Shown in pieces: positions 23,008 to 30,850 of a stretch of DNA of 38,206 nt (position 1 is the stretch's first letter; the number at the start of each line of letters is the position of its first letter). Made by a program: the position numbers and the translations under genes. Origin of the DNA: Eubacterium sp. (GTDB taxonomy: Bacteria > Bacillota > Clostridia > Lachnospirales > CAG-274); assembly GCA_020859645.1 (NCBI GenBank), contig JAJBVU010000272.1, positions 1-38,206 of the forward strand, read 5' to 3'. The notes beneath the pieces were generated by a model that was given only the letters and a program-made list of their open reading frames with translations, made no database searches and was not told the origin of the DNA.

Positions 23008-24652
23008 AACAGCTGCCTCCTATAAACTCCCTGACAAGAGAGGTTGCCGGAATATTGTCATTATCCACCGCAAGAAAATAGTTGAAAAACTTCAAAAGCC
23101 GCTTGGCTTCAATTCGTTCCGGGCAGTCTTTGGGAACGGCGTAAAGAAGAGGTTCAGCCCAAACCTTAAGAGCTGCAAGCTCATAAACAAGGGAGGAGTT
23201 GAAAATAATGTCTGCGTCCTCCTGATAAGGGAAAATATTCTTTTCTTCTCCACGTCTGACCCCTGGCCACCAGGAAATTGTGGTTTTTGCGTCTGTTCCT
23301 CTGGTTCTTGAGTCTCTTACAATTCGCCTTATAAGTCTGCCGTCTGTTGTGGGAACTCTGTTTCTCTCGTCTATGTTAAGCTGTGTCAGAGGGCTTATAT
23401 AGATTTTGAACTTGGCGTCCTCGGGCATAAAGTCCGAAAGCAAGCCGTTTAAGCCGTGAATGCCCTCTATAACGAAAACGTCATTGTCTCCCATTTGAAT
23501 GAAATTTCCGTTAAATTCCCTTTTTCTGACCTTAAAATTATAGTGTGGAGCTTCTATTCTTTCGCCCCTCAGCAGTGCTTCCATATTGTTCCTGAAAAGG
23601 TCTGTGTCAACGGCTGAAATATTTTCTCTGTCGGGATCGCCGTTTTCGTCTAAGGGAATTTCATCATAATTTCTGAAATAATCGTCTAATGAAATGGGGT
23701 GAGCCTTTAAGCCCAAAGAACGAAGCTGAATTGAAAGCCTTCTTGAAAATGTGGTTTTGCCCGAAGAGGAAGGCCCCGCAATAAGAATAAAGCGGCAGTT
23801 GGGCTTTCCTGCGATTTTATCGGCAATTTGGGCAATTTTTCTCTCCATAAGGGTTTCCTGGGTTACTATAAGCTCCGGCAGCTCACCTCTTACGATTTTG
23901 TTGTTTAGGTCAGCTACTGTTTCAACGCCCATTTTTTTAAGGTCTGAAGAGGCTTCTCTCAGTGCCTTGAAAATTTTAGGCTTGGGAACAAATTCCCCTA
24001 CCTTATCGGGGTTGTTTTTGTCAGGCAGATTTAAGGTCAAGCCCCCCTCATAGGGAGTTACTGAAAAATGCTTAATATATCCCGTTGAGCTGACCATAGC
24101 CCCGAAATAATAATCGTCAAAGCCCCCAATGCTGTAAACATTGACCGCCGACGCACTGCGGAACTCAAAAAGACGGCTTTTGTCATACATTTTATAGCCC
24201 TCAAAAAGTGTAATTGCGTCATCCGTCGCCATAACTCTTTTTTTGATTTCAATGTTTTCAGCGGCGTACTCCTTCATACGCTTTTCAACCCTTTGGGCAA
24301 AGTCTGCGTCAGCGTTTACATCTCCTAAAACCTCCACAAAAAGGCTTGAGCCTATGTTGTAAAGCACCTGAACCTTTTCTATGCGGTCGATGCCTGCTAT
24401 GTCATAGATTGCCTTCATCATAAGAAAGACAGTGCTTCTGCGGCAGCAGTCTCTGCCTATGGGGGTGTCGGCGGTTATGGGTGTAAGACGCATATTTTCC
24501 TTTATGGGGTTATGAAGCTCTTTTATTTTTCCGTCAGCTTCAAAAAGAACAATGTCATATTTAAAGTCATTTTGAATAAGCTTCGCTGCGTCTGAAAGCC
24601 TTTCGCCCTGTTTAAATTCCGTTTCCTTTCCGTTTAAAAAATATTTGGGCAA
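22994..24652 (-). CDS. TGS-domain nucleoside (uridine-type) kinase
   Basis: Protein of 552 residues. An N-terminal TGS-like domain (about 1-60) and a region like the ThrRS second additional domain (about 60-210) precede a P-loop phosphoribulokinase/uridine kinase domain. That domain has Walker A AGPSSSGKTTFS at about 290, LDDYFRN and FVIEGIHGLN. Proteins with this order are annotated as nucleoside or uridine kinases in Clostridia; the natural substrate is uncertain. The start is a TTG at 24652 (MPKYFLNG) with GGAGG 7 nt upstream. Part of the birA-dusB operon. Confidence 0.88.
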   Translation of the reverse strand: MPKYFLNGKETEFKQGERLSDAAKLIQNDFKYDIVLFEADGKIKELHNPIKENMRLTPITADTPIGRDCCRRSTVFLMMKAIYDIAGIDRIEKVQVLYNIGSSLFVEVLGDVNADADFAQRVEKRMKEYAAENIEIKKRVMATDDAITLFEGYKMYDKSRLFEFRSASAVNVYSIGGFDDYYFGAMVSSTGYIKHFSVTPYEGGLTLNLPDKNNPDKVGEFVPKPKIFKALREASSDLKKMGVETVADLNNKIVRGELPELIVTQETLMERKIAQIADKIAGKPNCRFILIAGPSSSGKTTFSRRLSIQLRSLGLKAHPISLDDYFRNYDEIPLDENGDPDRENISAVDTDLFRNNMEALLRGERIEAPHYNFKVRKREFNGNFIQMGDNDVFVIEGIHGLNGLLSDFMPEDAKFKIYISPLTQLNIDERNRVPTTDGRLIRRIVRDSRTRGTDAKTTISWWPGVRRGEEKNIFPYQEDADIIFNSSLVYELAALKVWAEPLLYAVPKDCPERIEAKRLLKFFNYFLAVDNDNIPATSLVREFIGGSCFEVG

Positions 24653-24688
24653 TATAATCCCTCCTTAAAAAGTCAACTGTAACTGAGT

Positions 24689-25645
24689 TTAAGTTTCCGA
24701 AAATGCTCTTTTTAAAATTTCCTTTATTTGATCAAGGCTTTGAACCCTGTTGATTTCGCTTCTTGCATTCGCCGCTCCCTTTGTTCCCTTAATATAGTGA
24801 CAAAGATGTGTCCGCATTTCACGCAGAGCAACATATTCTCCCTTAAGGTCTGTTAAAAGCCTTGTGTGAAGCAGTGCTGTTTCCAGCCGTTCCTCAGGTG
24901 AGGGAGGGGGCGGAGTTACTCCTGTTTTAAGATATGCTTTAATCTCTCTGAATATAAATGGATTTCCCATAGCGGCTCTTCCTATCATAATTCCATCGCA
25001 GCCTGTGGTTTTAATCATATTTTCCGCAGATTTGCCGTCTGTTATGTCGCCGTTTCCTATAACAGGAATTTTCACTGTTTCCTTGACCTGCCTTATTATG
25101 TCAATATCCGCTTTTCCGCTGTAAAATTCGTCTCTCGTTCTGCCGTGAACGGTTACGGCGGCGGCTCCGCTTTCTTCACATATTTTGGCTATTTCACAGG
25201 CGTTTGCTTCATTATAGCCCTTTCTGATTTTGACAGTCAGGGGAATAGTCAGAGCCTTTGAAACAGTTTCCACGATTTTCCCCACGAGAACGGGATTATT
25301 CATAAGGGCGCTTCCCTCGCCGTTTTTAACTATTTTAGGCGCAGGGCAGCCCATATTTATGTCTATAAGGCTGACGCCCTCTGCTTCAAGCCGCTTTGCC
25401 GCTTCGCTTAAAATCTCGGGCTCAGAGCCGAAAAGCTGAACGCAGAAGGGGTTTTCGTTTTCGGCTTTTGAAAGCAAAATTTTTGTGTTTTTGCTGTTGT
25501 ATATAAGCCCCTTTGCACTGACCATTTCCGTATAGGAAAGGTCTGCCCCCTGTTCCCGACAGATATATCGGAAGGATCTGTCTGTGAAGCCTGCCATAGG
25601 GGCGAGAAAAACATTTCCCTCTGTTGAAAGTCCTCCTATTTTCAT
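24689..25645 (-). CDS. dusB: tRNA-dihydrouridine synthase
   Basis: Flavin-dependent reduction of uridine to dihydrouridine in tRNA. The TIM-barrel protein has 318 residues with VFLAPMAGFTDRSFR, the active-site Cys in DINMGCPAPKIVKNGEGS, and VTVHGRTRDEFYSG. FMN-phosphate is bound by IPVIGNGDI and GIMIGRAAMGNP. These match DusB. The start ATG overlaps the upstream small gene's stop by 4 nt (ATGA), showing tight coupling. Confidence 0.95.
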   Translation of the reverse strand: MKIGGLSTEGNVFLAPMAGFTDRSFRYICREQGADLSYTEMVSAKGLIYNSKNTKILLSKAENENPFCVQLFGSEPEILSEAAKRLEAEGVSLIDINMGCPAPKIVKNGEGSALMNNPVLVGKIVETVSKALTIPLTVKIRKGYNEANACEIAKICEESGAAAVTVHGRTRDEFYSGKADIDIIRQVKETVKIPVIGNGDITDGKSAENMIKTTGCDGIMIGRAAMGNPFIFREIKAYLKTGVTPPPPSPEERLETALLHTRLLTDLKGEYVALREMRTHLCHYIKGTKGAANARSEINRVQSLDQIKEILKRAFSET

Positions 25646-25986
25646 AGCTTTTCACCTTTTATAAAGACCCTGAACCAAAGGTTAAGCTTTTCAATAAGGT
25701 CTTTTTCTTCTCTTTCCAAACGGCTGCACTCTAAGCCTGCCCCTATTTCGTCAAAGGCAAAGTCATTTTCCTCTGCTCTTGTTTCAAAATAAACCTCTCC
25801 GTCGTCATAAAAGCCCATTGAGAAAATGCAGTGAAGCTTTTCCGCAAGAGTTACCACCTTTATGTGGATTTCTTCTTTAATCTGTTTTGGCAGATCCTTA
25901 TATTTATCGTTAAAATAATATTTCTGCTTATATACGCTGGCGGCGCAGATTACGCTTTTGCCGTATTCGTTTTCATAGTCACTCAT
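25642..25986 (-). CDS. Small conserved protein (DUF6145-like)
   Basis: Acidic soluble protein of 114 residues with ICAASVYKQKYYFNDKY near the N terminus and a conserved FDEIGAGLECSRLEREEKDLI C-terminal helix; shorter pieces of these recur in homologous operons. No catalytic motif and no membrane helix. It is flanked on both sides by 4-nt overlaps with birA and dusB, so it is part of the same translation chain. The DUF number is from memory and unverified; function unknown. Confidence 0.75.
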   Translation of the reverse strand: MSDYENEYGKSVICAASVYKQKYYFNDKYKDLPKQIKEEIHIKVVTLAEKLHCIFSMGFYDDGEVYFETRAEENDFAFDEIGAGLECSRLEREEKDLIEKLNLWFRVFIKGEKL

Positions 25987-26963
25987 TGAAATACACCTCT
26001 TACGGAAACCTCTCCGGAGCGGAGAGTTAATAAGCTTCCGTCATTCTGTCTTACTATAAGACTGCCGTCGGCGGAAATATCCTCCCCTACGGCAATAATT
26101 TCCTTATTGTCATAAATCGCCTTAAGCTCTCTGCCTATGTTTATGCAGCTTGCCTTATATTCTTCCAAAAATGGAGCAAATGAGCCGTTTTCACAGTAGG
26201 CAATGTATAATTTTTCGAAATTGTTAAGTACGGCAGCTAAAACGTCCTTCCTTAAAAATGCTTTCCCCGTTTCAATATAAATCGATGTGGCAATATTCTT
26301 AAGGTCATCGGGAAAGCTCTTGTTGCTTACGTTTATGCCTACTCCGCAGATTACATATTTTATATCTCTTTCTTCCGTAATCATTTCCACAAGTATTCCG
26401 CAGACCTTTTTTCCGTTAATGATAATATCATTGGGCCATTTTATCATGCTTTCCGCACCGCAGAGACTTCGAAGGGCTTTATTCACCGCAAGCCCCATAA
26501 GAAGAGTCAAATTGGGCGCAAGCTCAGGAGCAAAATCGGGACGCAAAACTATGCTGAAGGCAATTCCGGCTTTAGGCTCCAAGGTCCAGCTTCTGCCCCG
26601 TCTGCCCTTGCCGAAACGCTGTTCCTCACAGATGCACAGTGCGCCGTCCTTACAGCCCTTTTCGGCATGACTTTTAAGCAAATCGTTTGTGGATTTAACC
26701 TGCCTTTGGCTGAAAATTTCTCTGCCTATAAATTTTGTGGTTAAAGCCCTGTCTACCTCGTTGGGGTTTAAAATATCCCCTTCGGCTATAAGCTTATGTC
26801 CTCTGTTTTGTACAGAGCTGATTTCATAGCCCTCTTCTCTTAAAACGTCTATATGCTTGGCAACAGCCGCCCGGCTGATGTTAAGCTTTTCTCCTATATT
26901 ACTGCCGGAAATAAAGCCCGGCTGTTCTTTTAATATTTCCAAAATCTTATATCTGACCATCAT
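25983..26963 (-). CDS. birA: Bifunctional biotin operon repressor / biotin-protein ligase
   Basis: Attaches biotin to carboxylase carrier proteins and, through an N-terminal winged helix (ISRAAVAKHIDVLREEGY), represses biotin genes. The protein has 326 residues from the ATG at 26963. The catalytic domain shows FGKGRRGRSW (biotinyl-AMP binding) and KWPNDIIINGKKVCGILVE. The C-terminal SH3-like domain is present. An in-frame GTG at 26972 is too near the AAAGGA SD; the ATG 10 nt away is better. First gene of the birA-small protein-dusB-kinase-SDR operon. Confidence 0.94.
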   Translation of the reverse strand: MMVRYKILEILKEQPGFISGSNIGEKLNISRAAVAKHIDVLREEGYEISSVQNRGHKLIAEGDILNPNEVDRALTTKFIGREIFSQRQVKSTNDLLKSHAEKGCKDGALCICEEQRFGKGRRGRSWTLEPKAGIAFSIVLRPDFAPELAPNLTLLMGLAVNKALRSLCGAESMIKWPNDIIINGKKVCGILVEMITEERDIKYVICGVGINVSNKSFPDDLKNIATSIYIETGKAFLRKDVLAAVLNNFEKLYIAYCENGSFAPFLEEYKASCINIGRELKAIYDNKEIIAVGEDISADGSLIVRQNDGSLLTLRSGEVSVRGVFQ

Positions 26964-26986
26964 AAAAATCACATCCTTTATGATTG

Positions 26987-27015
26987 ATTATATAATATTA
27001 TTTTGTTAAAATCAA
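26987..27015 (-). promoter_or_regulatory. Promoter of the birA operon
   Basis: On the minus strand TTGATT (27010-27015) and TATAAT (26987-26992) with a 17-nt spacer. No dyad resembling a BirA operator was evident. Confidence 0.65.
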
Positions 27016-27089
27016 CAAGTTTAAGGAAAGTTTAACAATCCGAGCATAACAGTCTATATATTTTATATATTTCAAATATTCCTAATTTT

Positions 27090-27130
27090 AAAAGTCTCTG
27101 AAGAGCTGGTTTTACCTTTCAGAGACCTTT
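27090..27130 (-). terminator. Terminator of the PIN toxin-antitoxin operon
   Basis: AAAAGTCTCTGAA pairs with TTCAGAGACCTTT (one mismatch); on the minus strand it is followed by TTTTAAAATT. It lies about 20 nt after the antitoxin stop. Confidence 0.65.
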
Positions 27131-27149
27131 TGATGTGATATTTTATTGA

Positions 27150-27350
27150 TTAGATTGCGTTTATAAGCAGGCTGTCGATTTCATCTAAGCTCGGTTCTGT
27201 TCTGTTTTGTTTTTCTTTAGTATAATCACCATAACCCAAATTATTTTGAGCTATAAACTTTGCTGCACCAACAACGCCTAAACATTCTTCCAAAGCTTTA
27301 AAACCTGCCGCCTGTATTTCCATAGGATTGTTTAAATTAACCTGTACCAT
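27150..27350 (-). CDS. Small antitoxin-like partner of the PIN protein
   Basis: Protein of 66 residues, second gene of the PIN operon, starting 1 nt after the toxin stop (TAATATG) with GGAGG 7 nt upstream. No DNA-binding fold is obvious. The core reads LGVVGAAKFIAQNNLGYGDY, followed by an acidic LDEIDSLLI helix that could cap a PIN active site. Related short proteins beside PIN genes are, from memory, widespread in Firmicutes and cyanobacteria. A near-identical copy of its C-terminal part occurs at 34597-34791. Antitoxin function is inferred from operon structure. Confidence 0.75.
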   Translation of the reverse strand: MVQVNLNNPMEIQAAGFKALEECLGVVGAAKFIAQNNLGYGDYTKEKQNRTEPSLDEIDSLLINAI

Positions 27351-27351
27351 A

Positions 27352-27792
27352 TTAAAACACCTCCAATATAAATTTTAAGGGGTTCATAACCTTAACACTT
27401 AAATCCAATTTATCAGCCATCTTTTCCAATTTATCATCAGTAGTCAGCATATAATCTGCATTAGCGGCAGCAGCGGAAGCAATATGAAGGCTGTCAAATT
27501 CCCTTATTTTTGACTTTTCCATAATTTGCTTTGCATAGGTTTTGATACTTTCAGAATAAGCAATATGAGTTTTAGCCACTGTATATAGCTGTTTTATTCT
27601 GTTTTTTCTTATAGGATCTTGAATGTGTTCTATTTCAAGCTTTAATATATCGCTGCCGATAATTTCCAAATTACCAAATTCGCTGTTATAAAGAATAGAT
27701 AAAACCGCATCTGTTTCCAAATGTATTCTTTCTTGGCTTTGATCATCAAAAGGTCGGTTATAACAGCAGCAATCCAAATATACCTTTTTCAT
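27352..27792 (-). CDS. PIN-domain RNase toxin (VapC-like)
   Basis: Protein of 146 residues. PIN acidic residues are in place: Asp7 in YLDCCCYNRPFDD, Glu53/Glu55, Asp100 in EFDSLHIASAA and Asp119/120 in LTTDDKL. PIN proteins are Mg2+-dependent RNases. The order is toxin first, partner second, the reverse of ordinary VapBC. The promoter is a good sigma-A site at 27823-27851 with an ACAAC-6-GTTGT dyad in its spacer, a plausible autoregulatory operator. ATG at 27792 with GGAGTG upstream. Confidence 0.88.
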   Translation of the reverse strand: MKKVYLDCCCYNRPFDDQSQERIHLETDAVLSILYNSEFGNLEIIGSDILKLEIEHIQDPIRKNRIKQLYTVAKTHIAYSESIKTYAKQIMEKSKIREFDSLHIASAAAANADYMLTTDDKLEKMADKLDLSVKVMNPLKFILEVF

Positions 27793-27822
27793 ATGTTTGT
27801 CACTCCTATATTATCTATCTTT

Positions 27823-27851
27823 ATTTTACAACAATTCAGTTGTCTTATCAA
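27823..27851 (-). promoter_or_regulatory. PIN operon promoter with spacer dyad
   Basis: On the minus strand TTGATA (27846-27851) and TAAAAT (27823-27828), spacer 17 nt. The spacer contains ACAAC-TGAATT-GTTGT (27828-27843), a candidate operator. The same promoter, with the dyad degraded, precedes the solo copy at 34597. Confidence 0.7.
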
Positions 27852-27895
27852 GAAAATTTTGATGAATATTTATTTTGAATTTCTCAAAATTTTTC

Positions 27896-27924
27896 TTGAC
27901 TTTCACATAAACCTTTGATATAAT
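27896..27924 (+). promoter_or_regulatory. Promoter of the ylxM-ffh-rpsP-khpA operon
   Basis: TTGACT (27896-27901) and perfect TATAAT (27919-27924), spacer 17 nt. Its -35 box forms the right end of an inverted repeat whose left end is the -35 box of the divergent PIN promoter. Confidence 0.8.
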
Positions 27925-27964
27925 ATCTTGGTGTCAAGTAAAAAAGCTTGAGGGGTGTATCAAT

Positions 27965-28288
27965 ATGAATGACAGAATTTTTATGAATTTGATATATGAT
28001 TTTTACGGAGAGCTTTTGACCGAAAAGCAGAAAAATGTGTTTGAAAGCCATTTCGGAGAGGATTTATCCTTTGTTGAAATAGGCGAGGTTTTAGGCATAA
28101 GCAAGCAGGCGGCTTGGGACATTTTAAGCCGAACCAAAAAGCAGCTTTTAAAATATGAAGAAAAGCTGGGGCTTGCGGAAAGATTTTTGAACAACAAAAA
28201 GGAGCTTGAAGAGGCTAAGAGCCTTCTTGAAGAGGGTTCCGCCGATAAAGCGGAGAAAATTCTTGAAAAACTGATTGAACACTTTTAA
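27965..28288 (+). CDS. ylxM: YlxM/p13-like DNA-binding protein of the SRP operon
   Basis: UPF0122 family, 107 residues. An N-terminal helix-turn-helix resembles sigma region 4 (LTEKQKNVFESHFGEDLS, then EIGEVLGISKQAAWDILSR). The charged helical C terminus is typical. In Firmicutes this gene precedes ffh and modulates SRP function or expression. The ATG at 27965 has GAGGGG upstream and the gene ends 15 nt before ffh. Family and synteny agree. Confidence 0.92.
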   Translation: MNDRIFMNLIYDFYGELLTEKQKNVFESHFGEDLSFVEIGEVLGISKQAAWDILSRTKKQLLKYEEKLGLAERFLNNKKELEEAKSLLEEGSADKAEKILEKLIEHF

Positions 28289-28303
28289 ACCGAGGTGATT
28301 TTT

Positions 28304-29638
28304 ATGGCATTTGAAAGCCTTGCGGATAAGCTTCAGTCTGCGTTTAAAAACTTAACAGGAAAGGGCAAAATCAGCGAAAAAGACGTGAAAGCGGCTTTAA
28401 GAGAGGTTAAGCTTGCTCTTTTGGAGGCGGACGTAAACTTTAAAATAGTAAAGCAGTTTGTAAACAGCGTCAGCGAAAAAGCCGTAGGCAGCGATGTTTT
28501 AGAGGGGCTTAACCCCGGTCAGCAGGTCATAAAAATCGTAAGAGACGAGCTTGTAGACCTTATGGGAACAACCCAAAGCGCATTGACATTTTCTTCAAAA
28601 AGCCCTACTGTTTATATGCTTGCCGGGCTTCAGGGCGCCGGCAAAACCACAGCGGCAGGCAAGCTTGCGGTTCAGCTTAAAAAGAAGGGAAAGAATCCTT
28701 TGCTTGTAGCCTGCGACGTTTACAGACCTGCGGCAATAAAACAGCTTCAGGTTGTGGGCAGCGGCTGCGGAGTTCCCGTTTTCGAGCAGGGACAGATTAA
28801 CCCTGTGGAAATCGCTAAAAACGGCGTTGCCTTCGCAAAGGAAAAGGGCAATGATATTGTTATTATAGATACCGCCGGCAGACTTCACATAAACGAGGAG
28901 CTTATGGACGAGCTTGCGGAGATTAAGCGTGAAGTCAGACCCCAGGAGATTTTGCTTGTTATAGACGCTATGACAGGTCAGGACGCAGTCAATGTGGCTA
29001 AGACCTTTGACGAAAAGCTGGGCATTGACGGAACTATTCTCACAAAGCTTGACGGCGACACAAGAGGCGGCGCAGCCCTTTCAGTAAGAAGCGTAACGGG
29101 CAAGCCCATTAAATACGTAGGTATGGGCGAAAAAACTGAGGACTTAGAGCCTTTTTATCCCGACAGAATGGCTTCCAGAATTTTGGGAATGGGCGATGTC
29201 CTTACCCTTATAGACAAAGCCGAAAGTGCCTTTGATGAAAAACAGGCGGCAGAGCTTGAGCGTAAAATGCGTTCAAACGATTTTAACCTTGAGGACTTCT
29301 TAAACCAAATGCAGCAGGTTAAAAAAATGGGACCTATTAAAGACCTTTTGGGAATGCTGCCGGGTATGAACAAAATAAATTTAAACGATGTTGAAATTGA
29401 CGAAAAGGCTATGCTTCACGTTGAAGCTATTATTCAGTCAATGACTGTTAAGGAAAGACGAAACCCCGATATTTTAAACGGCTCCCGAAAGAGAAGAATT
29501 GCCAAAGGCAGCGGCAGATCCATTCAGGAAATCAATAAGCTCCTTAAGCAGTTTGAACAGATGAAGGGCATGATGAAAATGATGGGGGATATGAAAAAAG
29601 GCAAAAAGTTGGGACTTAAGCTCCCCTTTATGCAGTAA
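28304..29638 (+). CDS. ffh: Signal recognition particle protein Ffh (SRP54)
   Basis: GTPase of the signal recognition particle; with 4.5S/6S RNA it targets nascent membrane and secreted proteins to FtsY. The protein has 444 residues. N domain (1-90), then the G domain with GLQGAGKTT (G1), DTAGR (G3) and TKLDGD (G4), then a Met-rich M domain ending in repeated MKMMGDM-type sequence that binds signal peptides and SRP RNA. Start at the ATG at 28304 with GAGGTG 6 nt upstream; an in-frame GTG overlaps that SD. Confidence 0.97.
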   Translation: MAFESLADKLQSAFKNLTGKGKISEKDVKAALREVKLALLEADVNFKIVKQFVNSVSEKAVGSDVLEGLNPGQQVIKIVRDELVDLMGTTQSALTFSSKSPTVYMLAGLQGAGKTTAAGKLAVQLKKKGKNPLLVACDVYRPAAIKQLQVVGSGCGVPVFEQGQINPVEIAKNGVAFAKEKGNDIVIIDTAGRLHINEELMDELAEIKREVRPQEILLVIDAMTGQDAVNVAKTFDEKLGIDGTILTKLDGDTRGGAALSVRSVTGKPIKYVGMGEKTEDLEPFYPDRMASRILGMGDVLTLIDKAESAFDEKQAAELERKMRSNDFNLEDFLNQMQQVKKMGPIKDLLGMLPGMNKINLNDVEIDEKAMLHVEAIIQSMTVKERRNPDILNGSRKRRIAKGSGRSIQEINKLLKQFEQMKGMMKMMGDMKKGKKLGLKLPFMQ

Positions 29639-29712
29639 TCAGCCAAGCAGCCGATGATTTTTCAGCGGTTTCTTATATAAAATCATATAAAATTTTTCGG
29701 GAGGTGAAAAAA

Positions 29713-29952
29713 ATGGTAAAAATCAGACTTAAGAGAATGGGAGCTAAGAAAACTCCTTTTTATAGAATAGTTGTTGCTGATTCAAGAGTACCCAGAGGGG
29801 GCAAGGCTATCGCCGAGCTTGGTTATTATGACCCTGCTAAAGAACCTTCAGTTCTCAAGGTTGACGCAGAAGCAGCTAAGGAATGGTTAAGCAAAGGCGC
29901 ACAGCCTACCGACACTGTCAGGGCGCTTCTTAAAAAAGCCGGCGCCTTATAA
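29713..29952 (+). CDS. rpsP: 30S ribosomal protein S16
   Basis: Small-subunit assembly protein, 79 residues, starting MVKIRLKRMGAKKTPFYR, the universal S16 opening. The ATG at 29713 has GGGAGGT 7 nt upstream; an in-frame GTG at 29704 lies within that SD and is rejected. Order ffh-rpsP-khpA is standard for Firmicutes. Confidence 0.96.
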   Translation: MVKIRLKRMGAKKTPFYRIVVADSRVPRGGKAIAELGYYDPAKEPSVLKVDAEAAKEWLSKGAQPTDTVRALLKKAGAL

Positions 29953-29975
29953 GAATTGTTGGGAGGTAACGCCTT

Positions 29976-30206
29976 ATGAAAGAATTGCTCACAGTGATTG
30001 CAAAGGCTCTTGTGGATAACCCCGAGGGAGTTTTTGTAAAAGATTATACTGATGACGACGCCCTTATTTTAGAGCTGCATGTCAGCGAGGACGATATGGG
30101 CAAGGTCATCGGAAAGCAGGGCAGAATTGCTAAGGCTATCCGCACTGTGGTTAAAGCAGCGGCAATCTATGAAGATAAAAAGGTTGTTGTTAAAATAATG
30201 CAGTAA
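29976..30206 (+). CDS. khpA: KH-domain RNA-binding protein KhpA (YlqC)
   Basis: Protein of 76 residues consisting of one KH domain with the motif GKVIGKQGRIAKAIRTVV. With KhpB it binds many mRNAs and affects cell division and envelope synthesis in Gram-positives. SD GGGAGGT, 24 nt after rpsP. The usual next genes rimM-trmD-rplS are absent; the operon ends here at a terminator. Confidence 0.94.
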   Translation: MKELLTVIAKALVDNPEGVFVKDYTDDDALILELHVSEDDMGKVIGKQGRIAKAIRTVVKAAAIYEDKKVVVKIMQ

Positions 30207-30231
30207 GATTTCATTTCTGCTTATAATATTA

Positions 30232-30266
30232 AAGCGTGTCAGGGAAATCCCCAACACGCTTCTTTT
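30232..30266 (+). terminator. Intrinsic terminator after khpA
   Basis: AAGCGTGT (30232-30239) pairs with ACACGCTT (30254-30261), with inner GGG/CCC, followed by CTTTT. It touches the stop codon of the convergent hydrolase gene. Confidence 0.8.
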
Positions 30267-30840
30267 ATTGCTGCATCTTGTTGAAGGCTTCCAACCAGTG
30301 TTCAGCAAGTATTCTATGTCCCTTTTCCGTTAAGTGTATGCCGTCGGGGCTTAAATCTGTAGGCTCAGTGCGGCTTAATTCCTCTTTAAAAATTTCATCC
30401 ATAGGCAGATATTCCGCTCCGTATTTTTCACAGAGCTTTTTTATTTCCTTCCTCATAGGATCAAGAAACCTTTCCCAGTTTATAAGCTCCGCAGGAGAGG
30501 GAAAAACAAAGGGAGCGATTATAAGACAGGGCTTATTTGTAATTTTCAAAACTATTTCTTCATATGCTTCCGTAAAATGCTTAAAGCTTTTAGGGGAAGC
30601 CATTATTGAAGGAATATCGTTTACCCCTACAAGCAGGCTTATAAAATCGGGGTTTGACTGCAAAAATATGTTAATCCGCCGTTTTATATCTGCTGCCATA
30701 AAACCGTTTGTTCCTGTGTTTATAAGTTTATAGGGCAGCTTCTCCGACAGCATTTTTACATAGCCGTCACCAAGCCCGTCCCGGCTGTAAAGGTGTTCGC
30801 AGTCCGTAATACTGTCGCCCAAAAACAAAATCTTCTTCAT
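30265..30840 (-). CDS. SGNH/GDSL hydrolase
   Basis: Esterase/acyl-hydrolase fold of 191 residues. The four blocks are present: LFLGDSITDC with nucleophile Ser10, the oxyanion Gly (TGTNGF), GVNDIP (Asn) and DGIHLTEKGH with the catalytic Asp and His. No signal peptide, so cytoplasmic. It lies 10 nt downstream of queA with AAGGTG as SD, in one operon. Substrate unknown; carbohydrate or lipid deacylation is typical. Confidence 0.9.
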   Translation of the reverse strand: MKKILFLGDSITDCEHLYSRDGLGDGYVKMLSEKLPYKLINTGTNGFMAADIKRRINIFLQSNPDFISLLVGVNDIPSIMASPKSFKHFTEAYEEIVLKITNKPCLIIAPFVFPSPAELINWERFLDPMRKEIKKLCEKYGAEYLPMDEIFKEELSRTEPTDLSPDGIHLTEKGHRILAEHWLEAFNKMQQ

Positions 30841-30850
30841 TCAATTCACC

